Origin: Clostridia bacterium
GTDB lineage: Bacteria > Bacillota_A > Clostridia > Oscillospirales > CAG-272
Length of the DNA: 35,758 nt
Direction: 5' to 3'
NCBI GenBank assembly: GCA_017542695.1
Contig: JAFXWT010000368.1
Coordinates: forward strand, 1 to 35,758
Position 1 is the first letter of the stretch, and the number at the start of each line of letters is the position of its first letter. Shown in pieces: positions 23,890 through 30,929 of this stretch. A program made the translations under genes and the position numbers. The notes below the pieces were generated by a model. It was not told the origin of the DNA, ran no database searches, and saw only the letters and a program-made list of their open reading frames with translations.

Positions 23890-23908
23890 TAGCGGACTAT
23901 GTCCGCTA
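23890..23908. promoter_or_regulatory. Perfect palindrome in the leader of the DUF3343/desulfurase operon
   Basis: TAGCGGAC-TAT-GTCCGCTA forms an eight-base-arm inverted repeat between the -10 and the start codon. It could be a repressor operator or an mRNA hairpin. Confidence 0.5.
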
Positions 23909-23912
23909 CTTT

Positions 23913-23942
23913 ATTTTATGCCGAAGGCAAGTGATTTGACAA
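23913..23942 (-). promoter_or_regulatory. Probable promoter of the DUF3343/desulfurase operon
   Basis: On the minus strand TTGTCA (23942-23937) and TAAAAT (23918-23913) are 18 bases apart. It begins next to the hsp20 terminator. Confidence 0.55.
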
Positions 23943-23946
23943 TAAA

Positions 23947-23978
23947 CGAAAAAGCACTGCGCCGGCAGTGCTTTTTCG
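23947..23978. terminator. Terminator of hsp20 (long bidirectional hairpin)
   Basis: A 14-bp stem CGAAAAAGCACTGC (23947-23960) pairs with GCAGTGCTTTTTCG (23965-23978) over a GCCG loop. Confidence 0.88.
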
Positions 23979-23983
23979 CTCTT

Positions 23984-24033
23984 ATTATACAGTTGTATTA
24001 TTTTTGGAAATCAATTATACATTTGTATTATTT
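23984..24033. repeat. Tandem copies of an AT-rich palindrome
   Basis: Two direct 20-base copies (23984-24003 and 24014-24033) read ATTATACA-N-TTGTATTATTT and differ at one base. Each has an ATACA-NN-TGTAT palindromic core. The second copy overlaps the hsp20 stop codon. Related palindromes lie beside terminators at 28623-28636 and 34298-34331. Confidence 0.7.
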
Positions 24034-24468
24034 AATTTCCAGACGTCTTGTTTTCGGCGTATCCTTGACCTGCTTCGGCAATGTGAGTTTGAGCACGCCG
24101 TCAACAAGCTCAGCCGCGATATTTTCGCTGTCGATGCCGTCGAGAGAGAAGCTTCTCGTGTAAGAACCGTAGGAGCGTTCGCATCTTACATAGTTGCCCT
24201 TCTTGTCCTTGTCCTCATACTCGCTCTTGCGCGTCGCGGTAATGGTGAGATAACCGTCGTCGATATCGATGTTGACGTTGTCTTTCTTGAATCCCGGAAG
24301 GTCTGCTTCGAGCAGGTAATGGTCGCCCTCGTCCTTTATATCTGTTTTGAACGCGACGTTCGCATTGCCGTTGCCGAAGAAGTTCTTCTCGATCTCGTCG
24401 AGCTCGCGGAACGGATTCCAAAGGTTGATATTGTTGATCTTTCTTTCATAAGGTGTAAGGTTGAACAT
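24028..24468 (-). CDS. Small heat shock protein, Hsp20/alpha-crystallin family
   Basis: ATP-independent holdase chaperone. The 146 residues have a short N-terminal arm (NPFRELDEIEKNFFG), the alpha-crystallin domain (about 38-138) with DHYLLEADLPGFKKDNVNIDIDDGYLTITATR, and the conserved ELVDGVLKLTLPK near the end, followed by a short basic tail. No IxI motif is obvious apart from the final LEIK. ATG 24468-24466 has GGAGGT (24481-24476). The upstream region holds a CIRCE operator (24651-24677), indicating HrcA control. It ends at a strong terminator 50 bases downstream. Confidence 0.93.
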   Translation of the reverse strand: MFNLTPYERKINNINLWNPFRELDEIEKNFFGNGNANVAFKTDIKDEGDHYLLEADLPGFKKDNVNIDIDDGYLTITATRKSEYEDKDKKGNYVRCERSYGSYTRSFSLDGIDSENIAAELVDGVLKLTLPKQVKDTPKTRRLEIK

Positions 24469-24650
24469 AATAAATACCTCCGATAAAATGTATTTTATCC
24501 CGCGCCCGATTTGTTATACACGGGACAATGGCTTTTTGATCGTTCTTGGCACTCGGAAATCATTTCTGCTTTCCTTTCCCTTTGAACGACTCCATTTTAC
24601 CGCACAAATGTTAATTAAAAAACATAAATTTGTGAATAAATTGTAAATTG

Positions 24651-24677
24651 TTAGCACTCGAATATGAAAAGTGCTAA
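24651..24677. promoter_or_regulatory. CIRCE element (HrcA operator)
   Basis: TTAGCACTC (24651-24659), nine bases, then AAGTGCTAA (24669-24677): 17 of 18 arm positions match the CIRCE consensus, with the canonical nine-base spacer. It lies between hsp20 (minus, start 183 bases away) and the ABC exporter promoter (plus, 50 bases away). A minus-strand extended -10 (TG-T-AATAAT, about 24701-24693) would put it early in the hsp20 leader, the usual CIRCE position; that promoter is weakly supported. The rest of 24482-24650 is AT-rich with no other clear element. Confidence 0.88.
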
Positions 24678-24726
24678 AAATCAGCAAAAACGATTATTAC
24701 ATTTATGTTACAAAGAGAGGAAGAGA

Positions 24727-24755
24727 TTGACATTTCTCAGATAATATAATAAAAT
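24727..24755 (+). promoter_or_regulatory. Sigma-A promoter of the ABC exporter operon
   Basis: TTGACA (24727-24732) and TAAAAT (24750-24755) are 17 bases apart. The predicted transcript starts at about 24762, leaving a leader of about 170 nucleotides. Confidence 0.78.
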
Positions 24756-24761
24756 AGGAAA

Positions 24762-24931
24762 AGGTTTGTTTGTCCCGCCGTGTGGTTGCGGACGCGGGAA
24801 GGGCAGACCGTCACTTCCGTTCACACGGGATGCGCGCCGCCTGCCCGAAAAATCGGGCGCACGGACGCATTATTGACAACGCTCGCCCCATCCGTTACAT
24901 CGGGCGAAAGAGAAATGACACCGTATATTTT
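24762..24931 (+). ncRNA. Candidate structured leader RNA upstream of the ABC exporter
   Basis: The GC-rich leader can fold into three consecutive stems. Stem I: CCGTGTG (24778-24784) with CACACGG (24822-24828), enclosing GGAAG/CTTCC (24797-24801 with 24814-24818). Stem II: ATGCG/CGCAT (24830-24834 with 24866-24870), CCG/CGG, then GCCCGA-AAAA-TCGGGC (24843-24858). Stem III: TCGCCC (24883-24888) with GGGCGA (24902-24907), just before the only ribosome-site-like sequence. It does not look like a riboswitch class I can name. The frame is open through this stretch, but the encoded Arg/His-rich peptide does not look like an ABC N-terminus. Confidence 0.45.
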
Positions 24932-24935
24932 ATGA
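24915..24935 (+). CDS. Possible six-codon upstream ORF (MTPYIL)
   Basis: ATG at 24915, preceded by AAAGAGA-like purines, encodes six residues and stops with the TGA at 24933-24935, which overlaps the exporter's ATG (24932) as ATGA. The exporter start itself has no ribosome site at normal distance, so coupled translation from this short ORF is plausible. It could also be chance. Confidence 0.35.
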   Translation: MTPYIL

Positions 24936-26767
24936 CAAAAGAAGAAAAAAACACAAAAAAACACGAAAAGCGAGCAAACGCGCGAGTGCTCGCTCATTTT
25001 CTGCGCAATAGCTGGCATATTTTCATCTTCGGCATTCTCGCGGCGGCGGCGATGTCGCTCGTCGAGATGATAAACCCGCAGATCATCCGCGTCACGATAG
25101 ACAACATCATCGGCGGCGAGGAAAAAATGTCCGATGTGGCGCGATTTGCCGTCGATATGCTCGGCGGGAAAGAGCACATAGCAGAAAACTTATGGATAGC
25201 GGCGCTCGCCATTGTCGCTGTGGCGGCGGTGCAGGTCGTGACGATCTATCTCCACCGCACACTTAACGCGCGCGCGTCGGAACGGCTGATAAAAACGATG
25301 CGCGACGATCTTTTCTCACACATCGCGCGCCTGCCGTTTTCGTGGCACGCGAAAAATCAAACGGGCGACATAATCCAGCGCTGCACATCGGACATCGACA
25401 CTGCGCGGCGATTTATTTCCGAACAGCTGACGGCGATTTTCAGGATCGTTATGCTTCTTGTAATGTCGCTGATATTCATGTTCACCATGAACGTTAAACT
25501 CACACTTATCGCCATCGCGCCGATACCCGTTATCATCGGTTATTCGTTTATTTTCCATAAGAAGATCGGGTCGGGATTTGAAAAAGCCGACGAAAACGAG
25601 GGCAAGCTGTCCGCGATAGCGCAGGAAAACCTCACCGGAGTGCGCGTCGTGCGCGCGTTCGGCCGCGAGGAATTTGAACGAGAAAAGTTCGAGAGCCAAA
25701 ACAAATACTACACGTCGCTTTGGGTAAAGCTCGGCAAGGTAATGAGCCGTTTCTGGAGCACGTCGGACATCATTTCGGGCGTTCAGATATTGCTTATTGT
25801 TGTTTTCGGCGCGGTATTCTGTATAAGCGGCGAGCTGAAAAGCGGCGAATACATCGCGTTCATTTCGTATAACGCTATGCTCGTGTGGCCGATGAGACGT
25901 CTCGGCGCCATCATTTCGGACATGAGCAAGGCGGGCGTTTCGATGAACCGAGTGAGCTACATAATGAACTCGCCCGAGGAAAAGGACAGGGAGAACGCCG
26001 TCGAACCGTCGCTTGACGGCGACGTCGTGTTCGAGAATGTATCTTTCGGCTACGAGAACTGCCCCGAGATACTGCATAACATAAATCTTGAAATAAAGGC
26101 GGGATCAACGCTCGGCATCCTCGGCGGCACGGGGAGCGGCAAATCGACGCTGATGCTCCTGCTCGACAGACTTTACGATCTGCCCGAGGAAAACGGCAAG
26201 ATCTCGATCGGCGGCGTCGACATCCGCGACATCAAGGCGGAGCATCTGCGCTCGGGCATCGGAATGGTGCTTCAGGAGCCGTTTTTGTTCTCGCGCTCGA
26301 TAAAGGACAACATCGGGCTGGCAAAGGACGGCGTTACGCTCTCCGAAATTCGTGACGCGGCCGCCGCGGCGTGCCTTGACGATACGGTCATGGGCTTTTC
26401 AAAGGGTTACGACACGTTCGTCGGCGAGCGCGGCGTGACGCTTTCGGGCGGTCAGAAGCAGCGCGCCGCGATCGCGCGGATGCTGACGCAGAAAACGCCG
26501 ATAATGATTTTCGACGATTCGCTCTCCGCCGTTGACACCGAAACGGACGCGAAGATACGCCGCGCGCTCGAAGAGCGCTTCGGCACGGCGACGATAATCA
26601 TCATCTCCCACAGAATAACGACGCTCTCCAAAGCGGACAAGATAATCGTGCTCGACAAAGGCGAGATAATCGAAGAGGGCACGCACGAAACGCTGAAATC
26701 GGCCGGCGGCATTTACGAACAGATCTATAAGATCCAGTCTGGCGGCATCGAGGAGGTGAGTGCGTGA
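24932..26767 (+). CDS. ABC exporter half-transporter with degenerate catalytic site (BmrC/LmrC-like)
   Basis: First subunit of a probable heterodimeric drug or lipid exporter. The 611 residues comprise a six-helix membrane domain (about 25-330) and a nucleotide-binding domain (about 360-611): Walker A GGTGSGKST (398-406), Q-loop LQEPFLF (447-453), signature LSGGQ (504-508), Walker B IMIFDDS (524-530) and H-loop SHR (559-561). Asp529 replaces the catalytic glutamate, as in the non-hydrolysing site of BmrCD/TM287-288-type heterodimers. I place the start at ATG 24932; longer readings would include the structured leader. The next gene overlaps it by four bases, with AGGAGG inside this gene. Confidence 0.9.
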   Translation: MTKEEKNTKKHEKRANARVLAHFLRNSWHIFIFGILAAAAMSLVEMINPQIIRVTIDNIIGGEEKMSDVARFAVDMLGGKEHIAENLWIAALAIVAVAAVQVVTIYLHRTLNARASERLIKTMRDDLFSHIARLPFSWHAKNQTGDIIQRCTSDIDTARRFISEQLTAIFRIVMLLVMSLIFMFTMNVKLTLIAIAPIPVIIGYSFIFHKKIGSGFEKADENEGKLSAIAQENLTGVRVVRAFGREEFEREKFESQNKYYTSLWVKLGKVMSRFWSTSDIISGVQILLIVVFGAVFCISGELKSGEYIAFISYNAMLVWPMRRLGAIISDMSKAGVSMNRVSYIMNSPEEKDRENAVEPSLDGDVVFENVSFGYENCPEILHNINLEIKAGSTLGILGGTGSGKSTLMLLLDRLYDLPEENGKISIGGVDIRDIKAEHLRSGIGMVLQEPFLFSRSIKDNIGLAKDGVTLSEIRDAAAAACLDDTVMGFSKGYDTFVGERGVTLSGGQKQRAAIARMLTQKTPIMIFDDSLSAVDTETDAKIRRALEERFGTATIIIISHRITTLSKADKIIVLDKGEIIEEGTHETLKSAGGIYEQIYKIQSGGIEEVSA

Positions 26768-28578
26768 TGAAAAATAACGCAAAAAAGCAGAAATCCTCGA
26801 AATTCTTCGGCATACCGCTCGTATCGAAATATCTCTGGAAATACAGATTTTTCGCGCTGGCGATGATCGCCTGCGGACTCATTTCGAGCGGAGTCGACAT
26901 CGTTCTTCCGATGTTCCGCGAATATTCGCTGAACCACTTTGTCGCAAACGAAACGCTTGACACGCTGGCTGAATTCGTCATCCTTTACGCGATCACGATA
27001 ATAGTCGCGGGCGCGTGCAACTACGTTTCGTGCTTCTTCGCAATGAAAAACGAGGTCACGATCAACCGCGACCTCCGCAACGACGCTTTCGAGCATCTGC
27101 AAAAGCTGTCGTTCTCGTATTTCAATCAGAACAGCGTCGGCTACATCCACGCTCGCGTGATGAGCGACACGAGCCGCATCGGCTCGCTCCTCTCGTGGAC
27201 GATGATGGACTCGGTGTGGCATTTTTCGTACCTCATCGGCGCGATAGTCGTCATGTTCATCAAGAACGCGCGCCTTGCGCTGCTCGTATGCGCGATAGTT
27301 CCCGTGGCGGCGATACTGTTCGCCGTGTTTGAGGGGAAGCTCGTCAGGATCAACCGCGAGATACGCGAAATGAACTCGAAGATCACGGGCGACTTCAACG
27401 AGGGCATCACGGGCGCAAAGACGATGAAAACGCTCGTTGTAGAAAAGAAAATGACGCGCGAATTTATTGCCGACACGGAAGAGATGCGGCACAAATCGGT
27501 GCGCGCGGCGCACTTCCGCGCGATGTTCGGCGCGACGATCACATTCGCCTCCTCGCTTGCGCTGGCGATAGTTCTCTGGCGCGGCGGACTCCTCGCAAAA
27601 GAGGAGATCGGCACGTTTGCGGTGTTCATGTCATACGCCGAGGGGATGATGGAAACGGTGCGCTGGATAATCGACGTTATTTCCGACCTCATCACGACGC
27701 AGGTCAATATTGAGCGATTCCACAACCTTATGGAAACAAGATCGGACGTCGAGGACACGCCCGAGGTCATCGAAAAATACGGCGACGCTTTCTTCCCGAA
27801 GAAAGAAAACTGGGAAGAGATATACGGCGACATCGAATTTGAAAACGTCAGCTTCAAATACCCGGACGGTGACGAATACGTGCTCGAAAACTTCGATCTT
27901 AAAATACCGTTCGGAACGAACGTCGCGATCGTCGGCGAGACGGGCGCGGGAAAGAGTACGCTCGTCAACCTCGTGTGCCGCTTCTTTGAGCCCACGTCGG
28001 GCAGAATACTGATCGACGGGCGCGACGCGCGCGAGCGATCGCAGCTTTGGCTCCATTCGGCGCTCGGTTACGTGCTTCAAACGCCTCATCTGTTCTCCGG
28101 AACGGTGCGCGAGAACCTGAAATACGGAAATCCCGACGCGACCGACGAAGAGATCAACGAGGCGCTGAAGCTCGTGTCGGCGGACGGCATCGTCGAGCGG
28201 CTTGAAAAAGGACTCGACACCGACGTCGGAGAGGGCGGCGATTCGCTTTCGACGGGCGAAAAGCAGATGATATCATTCGCCCGCGCCATACTCGCAAATC
28301 CGAAGATCATAGTGCTCGACGAGGCGACGTCATCCGTCGACACGATCACGGAGCAGAAGATACAGTCGGCGATAGAAAAGGTGATAAAAGGGCGCACGTC
28401 GCTCGTCATCGCTCACCGTCTTTCAACGGTCAAAAACGCCGACGTGATCCTCGTCGTCAAGGACGGCAAGATCATCGAGCGAGGCACGCACAAGGAGCTG
28501 CTCAAAGCGAGAAGTTACTATTTCAGTCTTTACACACGTCAGTACGAGGACGAAAAAACGAGTTCGGTGCTGGGATAA
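26764..28578 (+). CDS. ABC exporter half-transporter with canonical catalytic site (BmrD/LmrD-like)
   Basis: Partner of the preceding subunit. The 604 residues have a membrane domain (about 25-315), then a linker and nucleotide-binding domain (about 355-604): Walker A GETGAGKST (391-399), LQTPHLF (438-444), variant signature LSTGEKQ (495-501), Walker B IIVLDEATSSVD (515-526) with catalytic Glu520, and AHR (550-552). A canonical Walker B here beside the degenerate one in its neighbour is the mark of an asymmetric heterodimer. It starts with GTG 26764 in a GTGA overlap, AGGAGG (26751-26756) seven bases before; ATG 26767 is an alternative. Substrate is unknown. Confidence 0.9.
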   Translation: MMKNNAKKQKSSKFFGIPLVSKYLWKYRFFALAMIACGLISSGVDIVLPMFREYSLNHFVANETLDTLAEFVILYAITIIVAGACNYVSCFFAMKNEVTINRDLRNDAFEHLQKLSFSYFNQNSVGYIHARVMSDTSRIGSLLSWTMMDSVWHFSYLIGAIVVMFIKNARLALLVCAIVPVAAILFAVFEGKLVRINREIREMNSKITGDFNEGITGAKTMKTLVVEKKMTREFIADTEEMRHKSVRAAHFRAMFGATITFASSLALAIVLWRGGLLAKEEIGTFAVFMSYAEGMMETVRWIIDVISDLITTQVNIERFHNLMETRSDVEDTPEVIEKYGDAFFPKKENWEEIYGDIEFENVSFKYPDGDEYVLENFDLKIPFGTNVAIVGETGAGKSTLVNLVCRFFEPTSGRILIDGRDARERSQLWLHSALGYVLQTPHLFSGTVRENLKYGNPDATDEEINEALKLVSADGIVERLEKGLDTDVGEGGDSLSTGEKQMISFARAILANPKIIVLDEATSSVDTITEQKIQSAIEKVIKGRTSLVIAHRLSTVKNADVILVVKDGKIIERGTHKELLKARSYYFSLYTRQYEDEKTSSVLG

Positions 28579-28589
28579 AAGAAAATATG

Positions 28590-28616
28590 AAAAAGCAAGC
28601 CGTCGGCTTGCTTTTT
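28590..28616. terminator. Terminator of the ABC exporter operon
   Basis: Twelve-bp stem AAAAAGCAAGCC (28590-28601) with GGCTTGCTTTTT (28605-28616), GTC loop. It also faces the minus-strand URO-D gene. Confidence 0.9.
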
Positions 28617-28622
28617 CGTTTT

Positions 28623-28636
28623 TATACAAATGTATA
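28623..28636. repeat. AT-rich palindrome TATACA-AA-TGTATA
   Basis: Perfect six-base arms with a two-base spacer, seven bases after a terminator and five bases before the stop of the convergent gene. Same core as the copies at 23984-24033. Confidence 0.65.
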
Positions 28637-28640
28637 TAAG

Positions 28641-29759
28641 TCAAATCTTTATCTTTTTTATCTCCTCTGCATAGTACTGCACCAGCTCGAATTTCGTTCC
28701 GGGCATGAGTCGGTGGTCGGGGCACGGGATGAATCCGCCGAGGGAGGCGAGGCGATTCATACGCTCGATCTCGCCGTCGACTGCCGCCTTGTCCTTACGC
28801 AGCGCCGTCTTGTCCATTCCGCCGACGCCGAGCATACCGCGTCCGAATTTATTGCGTGCCGCTTCGAATTGATCGCCCCAAACGCCGATCTCGATCGGGA
28901 ACATCGTGTTGACGCCGCTTTCAAACCACGTCGGCAGTAGCTTTTCCGTTACGCCGTCGCAGTCGAGGGAGATGATGTCGATGCCGTATTTGTGACAGAG
29001 ATCGTTGCGCTTTTTGTAGTGCTTTGCGGTGAGCTCGTCAAATTTGTCGGGCGAGAGGAGCGGACCGTTTCTGAAACAGATGTCCTCCCAATAGTGCGCG
29101 AAATCGAATTTTGCACCCGTCGCAAGCGCCGCTTCGACGCATTTGTACTGCATTTCTGCGTACGTATCGACGATGTCGGCAAAGAGGTCCTCGTCCTCGT
29201 CGTAAAGGAGATATCCCATTCCGACGACAGAGGTGATATCGCGTATTTCTCCCATCACGCTGCCGAGGTGGAGCCCGATAGGAATGTCGGTACGGCGAGT
29301 CTCGTTGAAATTCTTGAAAAACTCGGTGTCGACGCGCCCGGGAAAAAACTGCATTTTAGGGCGGTACAGCGTTTCAAACGCCTCTCTGTCTTTGAGAGTG
29401 TAGTCGTCCTCGGACGGTATCGACGTTATGCCGGGTTTTATTCTTTCAATAACGCCTTTGCCGTTCTGCACGCGCTGCGAACCGTCGGGCAAAACCTCGA
29501 GTACTTTTCTTTCAAAGCCGGGGCGAAGCCCGTTTTTCGTTCCGACGGTGGTGTACCAGTTGAAGTCCCAGCCGATGATCTTGTCGAGCTCGGCGTCGAT
29601 CTCGCCGCCGTCGACGAACGGCACGGCAAAATCCTTCGGTATCTTGCCTTGCCCCGCCCATTCGACGAGCAGATCGTCCCAATAGCCGAAATGAACGGCG
29701 GGCATTCTGTCCACGCTCTTATAGTGAAGTATATTCATGGCTCTTTCGCGGTTAGTCAT
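28641..29759 (-). CDS. Uroporphyrinogen decarboxylase (URO-D) family protein, probably not haem-related
   Basis: The 372-residue TIM-barrel protein matches the broad URO-D/methyltransferase family: MTNRERAMNILHYKSVDRMP (1-20) is the usual N-terminus, followed by HYWEDICFRNGPLLSP (222-237), ISLDCDGVTEKLLPTW (263-278), GVNTMFPIE (282-290) and GVGGMDKTAL (311-320). This subgroup occurs beside sugar genes in gut bacteria and lacks the clear arginine-rich porphyrin motif of true HemE, so its reaction is unknown. Its own consensus promoter lies at 29795-29823 and GAGGG at 29770-29766 is six bases before the start. It is downstream of, but separated by a terminator from, the isomerase and dehydrogenase genes. 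Confidence 0.82.
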   Translation of the reverse strand: MTNRERAMNILHYKSVDRMPAVHFGYWDDLLVEWAGQGKIPKDFAVPFVDGGEIDAELDKIIGWDFNWYTTVGTKNGLRPGFERKVLEVLPDGSQRVQNGKGVIERIKPGITSIPSEDDYTLKDREAFETLYRPKMQFFPGRVDTEFFKNFNETRRTDIPIGLHLGSVMGEIRDITSVVGMGYLLYDEDEDLFADIVDTYAEMQYKCVEAALATGAKFDFAHYWEDICFRNGPLLSPDKFDELTAKHYKKRNDLCHKYGIDIISLDCDGVTEKLLPTWFESGVNTMFPIEIGVWGDQFEAARNKFGRGMLGVGGMDKTALRKDKAAVDGEIERMNRLASLGGFIPCPDHRLMPGTKFELVQYYAEEIKKIKI

Positions 29760-29794
29760 ATCGCACCCTCGCTTTCGGTGTTTACTTTGGTTTC

Positions 29795-29823
29795 ATTATA
29801 TCATGTCGGCAAGAAAATGTCAA
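29795..29823 (-). promoter_or_regulatory. Consensus sigma-A promoter of the URO-D-family gene
   Basis: On the minus strand TTGACA (29823-29818) and TATAAT (29800-29795) are separated by 17 bases, with an extended TGA before the -10. Confidence 0.9.
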
Positions 29824-29839
29824 CATCGAAGAAAACGCA

Positions 29840-29866
29840 AAAAAACTCGGCAGAGCCGAGTTTTTT
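29840..29866. terminator. Terminator of the isomerase transcript
   Basis: Twelve-bp stem AAAAAACTCGGC (29840-29851) with GCCGAGTTTTTT (29855-29866), AGA loop. Two smaller hairpins, GTCGGT/ACCGAC (29881-29895) and GGCGTG/CACGCC (29908-29922, spanning the isomerase stop codon), lie just before it on the minus strand. Confidence 0.88.
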
Positions 29867-29915
29867 CAAAATCCAACCGTGTCGGTGAGACCGACGGGTG
29901 AGAATGCGGCGTGTG

Positions 29916-30881
29916 TCACGCCCACCACATATCAGTCGCAGTTTCCTTGATTATGACGCTATCCATGACGGAGATCGCCTTTTTAAGTCCCTCGATAGGC
30001 GTCATCAGCGCGTCCTCGTGCTCGATGGATATCGTTCCGTCGTAGCCGACGACTTTCAGCGCGCTTATGACCTTTGCCCAGAATTCGGCTCCGTGTCCGT
30101 AGCCGATCGTGCGGAAAACCCAGCTCCTGCCCGAAAGATCGCTGTAATGCTTCGTGTCGAGAACGCCGTTTTTTCTTATGTTCGACTCGATCAGCTCCGT
30201 GTCTTTTGCGTGGAAATAAAGGATCGCGTCGCCGAGCTCGCGGATCACGTCCGTGATCTCCATGCCCTGCCAGATCAGGTGCGACGGATCGAGGTTTGCG
30301 CCGATGATGTCGCCGACGGCGGCGCGGAGTTTCAGGCACGTTTCGGGGTTGTAAACGCAGAATCCCGGGTGCATTTCGAGCGCGATCTTCTTCACGCCGT
30401 GCTCCGCGGCGAACGCCGCCGCCTTTTTCCAATAGGGGATAAGCACCTCGTTCCACTGATAATCGAGCTCGTCGAGATATTCCGGCGGCCATGCGCACGT
30501 CACCCAGCTCGGCTGCTTCGCGTCGGGATCGCTGCCGGGACAGCCCGAGAATGTGATTATCGTGTCGATGCCGATCATCCCCGCCAGCTCACACGCGGCG
30601 CGGTAATCGGCTTCAAAGCTCTCGCGGACTTCCTTGTTCGGATGAACGCAGTTGCCGTGCACTGCGAGCGCGGAGATCGTCATATTGTATTTTTTGAAAG
30701 TCGAGAGCAGCTCTTTTCTCTTCTTCTCGTCTTTAACGAGTATTTTCGCGTCCGCGAGCGCCGTGCCGGGATAACCGCCGACGCCGAGTTCAAGACAGGT
30801 AACGCCTTCGCCCGACAGGAATTTCAGCGCTTCGTCGAGCGACATCCCACCGAAAACGCTTGATACTACGCTTAATTTCAT
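29916..30881 (-). CDS. Sugar phosphate isomerase/epimerase-like TIM barrel (AP endonuclease 2 superfamily)
   Basis: Predicted metal-dependent isomerase or epimerase of a sugar or cyclitol. The 321 residues show the xylose-isomerase-like pattern: CLELGVGGYPG (29-39), a His in ALAVHGNCVHP (71-81), the metal-binding Glu in IALEMHPGF (166-174), ANLDPSHLIWQG (195-206) with Asp198/His201, FHAKD (223-227), and SIEHED near the C-terminus. The frame is open nine codons further upstream, but ATG 30881-30879 has AAGGAG (30893-30888) in place. It starts 48 bases after the Gfo/Idh/MocA gene, probably in the same transcript. Such pairs act on inositols or keto-sugar derivatives; the substrate here is unknown. 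Confidence 0.85.
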   Translation of the reverse strand: MKLSVVSSVFGGMSLDEALKFLSGEGVTCLELGVGGYPGTALADAKILVKDEKKRKELLSTFKKYNMTISALAVHGNCVHPNKEVRESFEADYRAACELAGMIGIDTIITFSGCPGSDPDAKQPSWVTCAWPPEYLDELDYQWNEVLIPYWKKAAAFAAEHGVKKIALEMHPGFCVYNPETCLKLRAAVGDIIGANLDPSHLIWQGMEITDVIRELGDAILYFHAKDTELIESNIRKNGVLDTKHYSDLSGRSWVFRTIGYGHGAEFWAKVISALKVVGYDGTISIEHEDALMTPIEGLKKAISVMDSVIIKETATDMWWA

Positions 30882-30902
30882 GTTATTCTCCTTCGATTTC
30901 GT

Positions 30903-30926
30903 ATTCAAATATGTAAATGTTTGAAT
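30903..30926. promoter_or_regulatory. Inverted repeat ATTCAAA-N10-TTTGAAT upstream of the isomerase gene
   Basis: Seven-base arms at 30903-30909 and 30920-30926 lie in the 48-base gap before the isomerase. It could be an operator or an mRNA hairpin; its AT-richness makes chance possible. Confidence 0.3.
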
Positions 30927-30929
30927 ATG

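Noticed and set aside
23954..24163. Plus-strand open frames across the hsp20 terminator and AT-rich repeats
   Set aside because: They are formed by the hairpin and palindromic repeats and are antisense to hsp20; no ribosome site.
24770..24931. N-terminal extension of the ABC exporter by 54 residues
   Set aside because: The extension is Arg/His rich, lies within a strongly base-paired leader and is absent from exporters of this type; the ATG at 24932 gives a normal N-terminus.
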